DNA of 22,192 nucleotides from positions 1,693 to 23,884 of the forward strand of contig DKGH01000008.1 in assembly GCA_002453165.1 (NCBI GenBank), given 5' to 3'. A program made the position numbers and the translations under genes. The DNA is from Verrucomicrobia bacterium UBA6775. GTDB taxonomy: Bacteria; Verrucomicrobiota; Verrucomicrobiia; Limisphaerales; UBA1096. This document shows positions 1-5,937 of the stretch, piece by piece. Each line of letters begins with the position of its first letter. Positions within the stretch are counted from its first letter, which is position 1. A model generated the notes under the pieces. It saw nothing but the letters and a program-made list of their open reading frames with translations, was not told where the DNA came from and searched no databases.

Positions 1-335
1 AAGCGGACTTCGCGAAACCACCCGGCCAGCTTGGCCAAGCGCCTGGCGTTGGGGCCGACGAGTTGGTTGGCAAGCAGCACATCGCGGGCGCCGGCCTGTG
101 CGAGCATCTCCGCCTCGGCGATGGTGGCGCACTTGAACCGGGTGATGCCGGCCTTGAGTTGGAGTTGGACGATCTCGCCGAGTTTGTGTGTCTTGACGTG
201 GGGGCGCAGTCGATCGGCGGAGCCGGCCATCACGATCATGCGCCGGATGTTTTCCTTAACGCGATCAGGATAAATCAGCAATGCGGGCGAGGGAATCTCG
301 TCCGGGTTGGCCAGCGTGTGCCAGTCGTCCGACAT
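1..335 (-). CDS. DSD1-type PLP-dependent D-amino-acid lyase/aldolase, N-terminal part (cut by window edge)
   Basis: This is an open frame from an ATG at 335 to the left edge; about 111 residues are visible. The protein begins MSDDWHTLANPDEIPSPALL and carries RPHVKTHK at about residues 47-54. This is the signature of the alanine-racemase-like N-terminal barrel of D-threonine aldolase and D-serine dehydratase (DSD1) enzymes, in which the Lys of the HxKTHK motif binds PLP. The following KCATIAEAEMLAQAGARDVLLANQLVG also fits the barrel. The start lies 6 bp after the RidA stop codon, so the two are surely co-transcribed. Known members act on D-threonine or D-serine in the cytoplasm. The metal-binding C-terminal domain that would separate aldolase from dehydratase is outside the window, so the exact reaction stays open. 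A palindrome (core CTTGGCCAAG) lies in frame as RLAKLAG near the visible end. Confidence 0.8.
   Translation of the reverse strand, partial: MSDDWHTLANPDEIPSPALLIYPDRVKENIRRMIVMAGSADRLRPHVKTHKLGEIVQLQLKAGITRFKCATIAEAEMLAQAGARDVLLANQLVGPNARRLAKLAGWFREVR
29..41. repeat. Dispersed palindrome, copy 1
   Basis: GCTTGGCCAAGC (29-40) plus G. Inside the DSD1-like gene; reads as Leu-Ala-Lys. Confidence 0.85.
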
Positions 336-341
336 GGCCGG

Positions 342-803
342 TTACTCGATCTCGAAGATGGCCTCGATTTCCGACGGAATGTTGCCGGGGAGCGAGCCCA
401 TGCCGACTGCGCTCCGGGCCCCGATGCCGTTTTCGTCTCCCCAGACCTGTGCGAAAAGTTCGCTGCAGCCGTTGATCACCTTCGGGTGGTCGGGGAAATC
501 GGCGGTGCAGTTGACCATGCCAAGCACCTTGATGACGCGTTTGACGCGGTCGAGGCTGCCGAGGTTTTCCCGGAGGGTGGCGAGCATGGTCAGGCCGACC
601 TGCCTTGCGGATTGGTAGCCGGCATCGAGGTCGAGGTCGTCCCCGACGCGCCCGACCATGAGTGAGCTGTCGGTTTTCACCGGGCCGTGGCCGGAGAGAT
701 AGGCGAGGTTGCCGGTGATGACGATCGGCTTGTAAACGCCCATCGGCGCCGGGGCGGGCGGCAACTCGAGGCCGAGTTCCTGTATTTTAGCGTCTGCGCT
801 CAT
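342..803 (-). CDS. RidA/YjgF/UK114-family protein
   Basis: A 153-residue protein, slightly longer than the 125-130 residues of E. coli RidA and typical of the longer RidA-like subfamilies. Visible family features are the N-terminal ITGNLAYLSGHGP strand region, a QVGLTMLATLRENLGSLDRVKRVIKVLGMVN helix-strand unit, and GIGARSAVGMGSLPGNIPSEIEAIFEIE at the end. Here the Arg of GARSAVG corresponds to the conserved active-site Arg of the family. RidA enzymes hydrolyse reactive enamine/imine intermediates such as 2-aminoacrylate released by PLP-dependent dehydratases. The gene sits directly before a DSD1-type PLP enzyme (6 bp), which fits that job. Subfamily and substrate are inferred. No clear Shine-Dalgarno precedes the ATG; 81 bp separate it from the upstream UVR gene. 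Confidence 0.9.
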   Translation of the reverse strand: MSADAKIQELGLELPPAPAPMGVYKPIVITGNLAYLSGHGPVKTDSSLMVGRVGDDLDLDAGYQSARQVGLTMLATLRENLGSLDRVKRVIKVLGMVNCTADFPDHPKVINGCSELFAQVWGDENGIGARSAVGMGSLPGNIPSEIEAIFEIE

Positions 804-884
804 TTCTTGTGTATAAGAGGGAGCGGCAGCTTCCGCGAAGCCGTCTGGCTGGACAAGTTTTTTTGGGGGCGGAGAGTGGAAAGG

Positions 885-1661
885 CTACTCCGGGTTGGAG
901 TCGAGACTACTGATTCGGTCGCGCAATTCAGCGGCCTTTTCATAGTTCTCGTTTTTAATGGCCTTGTTGAGTTTGCGTTCCAGTTTTTCCCGCTCGGTTT
1001 TCGGTCGTTTTTCCTCGGCTTCAGTCTCAACGTCCTTTAGCCATTCTCGCAGGGAGTGGACCTCCATGCTGTTGTCGACCATTTCTTCGCGGCCCATCTC
1101 GGAGTAGAAGTCGTTGAGTTCATCGATCGCGGCGCGGATTTCCTCGATGGCTTCGTCGTAGTTTTCGTTGGTGATGAACTGGGTGCCCACGGCGCGGGTC
1201 TGCATCATGATCGTCTGGGGCCGGAACTGCTGAAAGCTGCTGCCTATCTCCTCCTGCGCGGCGTAGTCCTGCACGAAGTCGAGCAGCTCGAGGATGTGGT
1301 CGGTGTCGCGCTCGACTGCCTCGAAGTCGTTCAGTTCAAAGTTGCAAATGCTGCGGTGGTGAAACTGGATGGCCTCCTGCTGAAGTTTGGCGCACTCGTC
1401 CGGATTGATGCTGAAATCGTCATCCTCGCCGCCGTTTTTGTTGCGATGTTTCTCGAGGCGAAGGAGGAAGTGTTCGAGCAGAGTGGGGTGGCCGAACGGG
1501 CGTTTGCCATCCGGTCGAAACTGGGCGTTCATCTGCAGCAGGCCGAGGTCGATGCGCATTTGCAGCTTCTCCGAGCCGTCGTCGCCGGTCACGCGTCGGG
1601 CGTCCACCCGGCCAAGGCGGTAGTCCCAGTTTTCAAGAATTTTGCCGATGTCGTCGCTCAT
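885..1661 (-). CDS. UVR (UvrB/UvrC motif) domain protein of unknown function
   Basis: A 258-residue acidic cytoplasmic protein without signal peptide. Its C-terminus (about residues 222-253, REKLERKLNKAIKNENYEKA and onward to ELRDRISSL) is a clear UVR motif, the short helical hairpin by which UvrB and UvrC interact and which also occurs in McsA and ClpC. The rest is not recognised. It has an early region LQMRIDLGLLQMNAQFRPDG, a helical middle part, and no CXXC zinc fingers, so it is not a normal McsA. It is neither a UvrB nor a UvrC, since helicase and nuclease domains are absent. It lies between the DUF192 lipoprotein gene (44 bp upstream) and RidA on the same strand. A protein-protein adaptor role is plausible from the UVR motif, but this is inference. 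Confidence 0.8.
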   Translation of the reverse strand: MSDDIGKILENWDYRLGRVDARRVTGDDGSEKLQMRIDLGLLQMNAQFRPDGKRPFGHPTLLEHFLLRLEKHRNKNGGEDDDFSINPDECAKLQQEAIQFHHRSICNFELNDFEAVERDTDHILELLDFVQDYAAQEEIGSSFQQFRPQTIMMQTRAVGTQFITNENYDEAIEEIRAAIDELNDFYSEMGREEMVDNSMEVHSLREWLKDVETEAEEKRPKTEREKLERKLNKAIKNENYEKAAELRDRISSLDSNPE

Positions 1662-1705
1662 CAGTCGCGGTGAGTCTTGCGAAAAAACAGGTCGGAGTCA
1701 ATTCG

Positions 1706-2254
1706 CTACCGGGAACGAACGGCGCGGGAGAGTGGCCCGCTCTCGGTGCTGATTACGTTGCCGGGCTTGATTCCGTTTTTGGAAAACCAGCCCTGGTTCA
1801 CCTCAAGGGCGTACATGATTTGGCGGGAACGCGACTCGACGGTGTTGGTGTTGCCGGGTTGCAGGTTGTGTATCTCGGCGATGCGGCTTTCGCGATCGAT
1901 GTAGGCGATCGACAGCGGAATGGTGGTGTTCTTCATCCAGAAACCGGTCTGGTGCGGGTAGGGGAACACGAAGAGCATCGCCTCGTTTTCGCCCATCTCT
2001 GTCCGGTGCATCATGCCGGCCTGCCGCTCATGGTTTTCGTCGGCGACCTCGGCGATCAACTCGGCTGCGCCGAGGAAGAGCTTGATGGTGGGGAGCTTGG
2101 CCTGAGCTGTTCCACCGCCTGGCTTGGCTGCCGGGGCGTTGGTGTTGGGTACAGTGGGTTTGGTCACGGGCGGTTCCTCCTCGCAGCCGGAGGCGAGCAA
2201 CAGGATGGACAGGCCAAGCGCTTGGCCAAGAGGTCGGATGAGTCGATGGATCAT
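1706..2254 (-). CDS. DUF192 family lipoprotein
   Basis: A 182-residue protein starting MIHRLIRPLGQALGLSILLL with lipobox LLASGC, so probably a lipoprotein with Cys24 as the anchor. After a Pro/Ala-rich linker comes a complete DUF192 domain (about residues 70-175): motifs ERQAGMMHRTEMGENEAMLF, FWMKNTTIPLSIAYID, and the final ALEVNQGWFSKNGIKPGNVI. DUF192 proteins are small exported or envelope proteins of unknown biochemical role. The start codon overlaps the stop of the upstream phosphoesterase gene (ATGA, 2251-2254), so translation is probably coupled. The signal peptide contains the palindrome CTTGGCCAAG in the frame Leu-Gly-Gln-Ala, next to a second half copy that makes a tandem unit. Confidence 0.9.
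   Translation of the reverse strand: MIHRLIRPLGQALGLSILLLASGCEEEPPVTKPTVPNTNAPAAKPGGGTAQAKLPTIKLFLGAAELIAEVADENHERQAGMMHRTEMGENEAMLFVFPYPHQTGFWMKNTTIPLSIAYIDRESRIAEIHNLQPGNTNTVESRSRQIMYALEVNQGWFSKNGIKPGNVISTESGPLSRAVRSR
2212..2230. repeat. Dispersed palindrome, copy 2 (tandem form)
   Basis: Core CTTGGCCAAG at 2221-2230 preceded by half copy GGCCAAGCG; the unit AGGCCAAGCGCTTGGCCAAG (2211-2230) is repeated exactly at 9434-9453. It lies in the DUF192 signal peptide. Confidence 0.85.
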
Positions 2255-5247
2255 TCCTTGGGTAAAACTTGGATTCGAAAAAAAGCTTCCGGTTTATCGC
2301 CCTGCTGGGCTGGCCAATCGAGCACGAGTTCCTGCTCCATCGGTTCCGGCCCCTCGTGGGCGAGCACTTGGCCAAGCGCGATGTAGGGACCATTCGCCTG
2401 TGCGGAGGTGGCCACCTGATAGCGGATGTCGGGCTGTGCCAGCCAGTGGAGTCGAATGCCGTTGGGCGCAGTCTGGACGTTGAGCGTGAGTCGGGATTGG
2501 CTGTCCAGTGGGTCGGTGCCGGCGGCCAATTCCTCGCCGTTGGTCATGCCGTCGCCGTCCGGATCGTGGGCCAGTGCGGCGTCGCCGTCATGTTTCGCGG
2601 GGTCAAGGCCTTGGGCAACCTCCCAGCCGTCCGGCAGACCGTCGCCGTCGGAGTCCAGCTTGGTCGGGTCGCTACCCAGCTCAATCTCGCGGTCGGTAGG
2701 CAATCCGTCCTTATCGGGGTCGGGATCCGCGGCCAGCTTCACCTTCACGCCTTCGAGGTTATAAAGAACGTTCTGCTCGAGCGTGAGGCTCCTGCCGAGG
2801 TGAGCGGTGTCGAGCTGGCGGAATTGATATTGTTTTTGGGTGTTGATGCCCCCGGCCCCGACAACCGCTCCAAGGGTAATCTCGTCGCCGGGCTTGATGT
2901 CGTCGAGCGAGGAAAAGGGGATGGCCACCTCGATGAAGCCGGCGTCGGTTTCCTGCGGCTGGCTGAACTGCTGCGGCGAGCGGTTGAACTGCTGAAGGCG
3001 GACGCCCGGGACATCGCTAAACGTCTGGTCGAGCCGGAACACCCCCTGGCCAAGGGGGAAGGGGACGTTTTGTGTGATGACATCGGGCGGGGTGCCGCTG
3101 GTTACGCGGAGGGTGAAGCCCGGCCGGGCGGCGTGCCGTGACTGGGCGTCGGCTCGCTCATCGCCGAGGATCGCGGCCACGCTTGGTTTGAAGTTGGTGA
3201 AGGAGAGGTTTTGCAGAAAGTCGAGCCCGTCGACGCCCTCGCTCGTGTTGTCAAACTGCACCAGCCCGTTGCCGAGTCCGTTCATCGTGGTGACGCCCTG
3301 TCGGTTGGGAGTCTCGATGAAGAGAAAAATATTTTGGTTGGGCCGGATCATCGCCTGCTCGATGCCGACGTAAAGGTGGGTGGCGTCATTATTTACCCGC
3401 ACCTGGCCAAGGTTCGCGCTCGCGCCGTTGATGGTCGGGATCGGTTCACCGACAAAGTCGAACACCTGTCCGGTGATGTTGCCCTGGCCGTCGTCCGCCG
3501 GGGTGGTCTCGACGACTGGGGCATGCCAGGCAGCAAGCCAGGAGTCGCGATCCGGCATCTTGCGGTTGACCACGAACCAGTCAAACACCTCGCCCTCGGT
3601 GTCGAGCGCCTCGACCTTGAGTTGCTCGCCTTCGACCGTGATACGGGCGGCGTTGTTTTTCGGCCAATACTGCTGGGCGCCGGGGAAGAATCGGTAAAAC
3701 GAGTAGGGCGACGCACCTCCCGCACCGCTGATCACCGAGACGCAGTTGGCCACCGGGCTGAATTTTTCAAACGCATGCGAGTGGCCCGCCATCATCAGGT
3801 CGACGTCGTACTTGGCAACGATGGGGTAGATCGTGTTGCCGAAATCGTACGTATCCGGCAGGGGGTTGCCGTCGTAGCTGCTCCAGCCGTGGCCGCTCGA
3901 CGAGGCTACGGGGAAGTGCGTCAGCAGCATCTTCCACGGCTTGCTGGTCTGCGCGAGATCATTGGTGAGCCAGTGCAACTGGTTGGTGTCTTTTGAAAAA
4001 TTGTGGTGTGCGTACCACGGGTTGTAGAGGACGGAGATGTGCACGTCGCCGACGTCAAACGAGTAAAAATGTTCCGTGCCGGAAAATCGGTAGGGCATCT
4101 CCGGGTGTTTCAGGCCAAGCGTCGGCAGATTATTGGTGGGCAGATGGAACGCGCTGATATAGTGGGAGTCGCCTTGATACAGGTCATGGTTGCCGATGGT
4201 CGGGAAAAACGGGATGGATTTCATTTGCTCCTTGTAGACGCTGAAGTGCCGGAAATCTTCGTAGTTGGGGACAAAATCCGGGTAGACCAAATCGCCTGCG
4301 ATTATCACGGCGTCCGGATCCTCACTGCGGAGCAGGGTGGCGATCTGGTTTTGGATGAGGTTTCCGCGACCGGTGTCGCCCAGCAGCATCAGCTTGACCG
4401 GCCCACTGGTTTTCAGGGTCTTGAACGAGGCGGTTTGCGAATACCGGGCGCCGCCCTCAGCCACGCCGCCGACTCGGTAGTGGTACGTCTCGCCCGGCTT
4501 GAGGCCGGTCAGTTGCAGGGCGTGATCCGTTTTTGGCGTGTCATTCTCCACCTTCAACCCCAACTCCGGGGTCGGCCCGTACTCGACCACTGAAGTGGTC
4601 GGGGCATGGGTGCGCCAAGCGATCTTGGTGCTGGTGGAGGTAGTACTCTGGATGGACGGGCCGCGAACGATGTTGCCCAGCAACTCGACGTAAAAGGCAA
4701 ACCAACTGTCGTTGAGGTGTGAGTTGTGCGCCTGGATGGCGAGGATGTTCTCTCCCTGTTCGAGCAGCAGCCGGTACGGCTCGAGATCGATCAGTTCGGG
4801 GTTGCCACGGGGATGAACCGCCGCCGGGGCGTTGAAGGGAACCGGTTGATCCGCCTCGCCGGCCAAGCCTCGCCGGGCAATCTCGGTGCCGTTCAGGTAG
4901 GCGACGAAGCCGTCGTCGTAGTCCACCCGCAGGACGAGCGCCTTGATTTGTTCGGTGTCCTCAACTGTGAAGCGTTTGCGCATGAACACTGAGGGGAACC
5001 CACCGGGCATGCCCCAAAGTCGGGTAGGCGCGTCGTAGCCGCCGTAGCCGATGCTGAAACCGGAGGGGGCACTTTTCCAGTCGGTGTCGTCAAAATCCAG
5101 CTCCCGCCAGGCGGTGGTCGGGATGGAGGCTTCGGAGCGGCCCTCAAAATACTTCCAGTCGGAGAAATAAGGGACCAAGCTCTCCCCGCGGGCCGTCATG
5201 GCCAAAAGAGACAGCAACCCGCACAGCATCAACCGCTTGAACAGCAT
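2251..5247 (-). CDS. Secreted purple-acid-phosphatase-like metallophosphoesterase, multidomain with TSP3 repeats
   Basis: A 998-residue protein with a Sec signal peptide (MLFKRLMLCGLLSLLAMTARG). Order of parts: a galactose-binding-like sandwich (about 25-192, ending in LLEQGENILAIQAHNSHLND); a fibronectin-III-like purple acid phosphatase N-domain (195-277); and a metallophosphoesterase domain (283-500) with GDTG at 290, GDLVY at 318, GNHD at 352, THFP at 443 and GHSH at 488, the metal-ligand motifs of the family. Then follow a beta-rich region of about 330 residues, Asp-rich thrombospondin-type-3/EF-like repeats (about 842-915, e.g. DSDGDGLPDG, HDPDGDGMTNG) that should bind calcium, and a short C-terminal beta domain. 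The likely role is hydrolysis of phosphate esters outside the cytoplasm; substrate unknown. It is the first gene of the minus-strand operon. The palindrome lies in the C-terminal domain, read as ALGQVL. Confidence 0.92.
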   Translation of the reverse strand: MLFKRLMLCGLLSLLAMTARGESLVPYFSDWKYFEGRSEASIPTTAWRELDFDDTDWKSAPSGFSIGYGGYDAPTRLWGMPGGFPSVFMRKRFTVEDTEQIKALVLRVDYDDGFVAYLNGTEIARRGLAGEADQPVPFNAPAAVHPRGNPELIDLEPYRLLLEQGENILAIQAHNSHLNDSWFAFYVELLGNIVRGPSIQSTTSTSTKIAWRTHAPTTSVVEYGPTPELGLKVENDTPKTDHALQLTGLKPGETYHYRVGGVAEGGARYSQTASFKTLKTSGPVKLMLLGDTGRGNLIQNQIATLLRSEDPDAVIIAGDLVYPDFVPNYEDFRHFSVYKEQMKSIPFFPTIGNHDLYQGDSHYISAFHLPTNNLPTLGLKHPEMPYRFSGTEHFYSFDVGDVHISVLYNPWYAHHNFSKDTNQLHWLTNDLAQTSKPWKMLLTHFPVASSSGHGWSSYDGNPLPDTYDFGNTIYPIVAKYDVDLMMAGHSHAFEKFSPVANCVSVISGAGGASPYSFYRFFPGAQQYWPKNNAARITVEGEQLKVEALDTEGEVFDWFVVNRKMPDRDSWLAAWHAPVVETTPADDGQGNITGQVFDFVGEPIPTINGASANLGQVRVNNDATHLYVGIEQAMIRPNQNIFLFIETPNRQGVTTMNGLGNGLVQFDNTSEGVDGLDFLQNLSFTNFKPSVAAILGDERADAQSRHAARPGFTLRVTSGTPPDVITQNVPFPLGQGVFRLDQTFSDVPGVRLQQFNRSPQQFSQPQETDAGFIEVAIPFSSLDDIKPGDEITLGAVVGAGGINTQKQYQFRQLDTAHLGRSLTLEQNVLYNLEGVKVKLAADPDPDKDGLPTDREIELGSDPTKLDSDGDGLPDGWEVAQGLDPAKHDGDAALAHDPDGDGMTNGEELAAGTDPLDSQSRLTLNVQTAPNGIRLHWLAQPDIRYQVATSAQANGPYIALGQVLAHEGPEPMEQELVLDWPAQQGDKPEAFFRIQVLPKE
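2367..2378. repeat. Dispersed palindrome, copy 3
   Basis: Core at 2367-2376 followed by CG. In the C-terminal domain of the phosphoesterase, read as Leu-Gly-Gln-Val. Confidence 0.85.
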
Positions 5248-5301
5248 GGGCGGAGTGTAGAGGGCGCGTAGGCGGGGTCAATCTCAGGATTTGCTGAATG
5301 T

Positions 5302-5315
5302 CGCTTGGCCAAGCG
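5302..5315. repeat. Dispersed palindrome, copy 4 (perfect 14-mer)
   Basis: CGCTTGGCCAAGCG, in the divergent gap between the phosphoesterase gene and rpsO; non-coding. Confidence 0.9.
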
Positions 5316-5328
5316 GAGACGGGGAATG

Positions 5329-5353
5329 TTTTTTGCGTAAAAAACGGCATAAT
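5329..5353 (+). promoter_or_regulatory. Possible rpsO promoter region with A/T inverted repeat
   Basis: In the divergent gap before rpsO a CATAAT hexamer (5348-5353) could serve as a -10 box. Just upstream, six T, GCGT and six A (5329-5344) form a small inverted repeat. No good -35 hexamer is visible at 17 bp, so the call is weak. The leader then continues for about 80 bases to the rpsO start. Confidence 0.25.
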
Positions 5354-5434
5354 AGTGCTTTACAACCGGATGGTTGCTGGTAATTTGCCCCGCCTTTTCG
5401 AGAAGAGGAAAGAGGAATAGCAGATAAAACAGGA

Positions 5435-5692
5435 ATGGAAGCCAAGGCGACAACGATTGAAGAGTTCCGCGTACACGATGCCGACACGGGCTCGGCGGAC
5501 GTGCAAGTCGCGCTACTGACCAAGCGCATCAATCACCTCACTGAACACTTAAAACAAAACAAAAAAGATCACGCATCACGCCGTGGCCTGCTGATGATGG
5601 TGGGCCGTCGTCGCCGGTTGCTCGACTACGTGCACCGTCACGATGCGGATCGCTACCGTTCACTTACCCAGCGTCTGAAGCTGCGTCACTAA
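5435..5692 (+). CDS. rpsO: 30S ribosomal protein S15
   Basis: An 85-residue protein of normal S15 length. Visible family features are IEEFRVHDADTGSADVQVAL near the N-terminus, LTKRINHLTEHLKQNKKDHA and SRRGLLMMVGRRRRLLDYVH, the 16S rRNA-binding helices, and the end RYRSLTQRLKLRH. S15 binds 16S rRNA early in 30S assembly, at the helix 20-22 junction. The gene has its own terminator at 5704-5732 and is followed by pnp, the arrangement found in many bacteria. The purine-rich stretch GAGAAGAGGAAAGAGG lies 20-35 bases before the ATG and AGGA directly abuts it, so the ribosome-binding arrangement is not standard. Confidence 0.98.
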   Translation: MEAKATTIEEFRVHDADTGSADVQVALLTKRINHLTEHLKQNKKDHASRRGLLMMVGRRRRLLDYVHRHDADRYRSLTQRLKLRH

Positions 5693-5703
5693 CACTGCTT
5701 TCG

Positions 5704-5732
5704 AAGGGCGCCCCGTGCGCTCTTTCTTTTTT
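5704..5732 (+). terminator. Intrinsic terminator after rpsO
   Basis: AAGGGCGC (5704-5711), a 5-base loop, and GCGCTCTT (5717-5724) pair along 8 bp with one G-U pair, followed by a T-rich tract to 5732. It lies 11 bp after the rpsO stop. It should end or reduce transcription before pnp, so pnp may depend on readthrough or its own promoter. Confidence 0.85.
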
Positions 5733-5828
5733 GGAATTTTAGGCAACACCACGCCGGCGGAGGGGATCCCCCGCAGGTGGGTTGGAGATCGCGGCCCGAT
5801 CCGCAGTTGCCCCTGTAAACCGCCGCGA

Positions 5829-5881
5829 AGAACCTCACGTTCGTTGGTTCTGAGCATTTCATTCAGCCTCCCAAGCGGCTG
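5829..5881 (+). promoter_or_regulatory. Two stem-loops in the pnp leader
   Basis: AGAACC (5829-5834) pairs with GGTTCT (5846-5851), and CAGCC (5864-5868) pairs with GGCTG (5877-5881), both perfect. They lie 50-110 bases before the pnp start. In E. coli a leader hairpin of pnp is cut by RNase III and drives PNPase autoregulation. A similar role here is only suggested by position; the sequences were not compared. Confidence 0.4.
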
Positions 5882-5937
5882 GGGTTTTGAGTGAAGTTCT
5901 CCGTGCCAGCGGGCGTGACAATCGCTGAAAGAAAAAC

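Noticed and set aside
800..884. Stem GCTTC/GAAGC between the UVR and RidA genes as a terminator
   Set aside because: The stem is 5 bp with a 3-base loop and has no T-tract on the minus strand after it.
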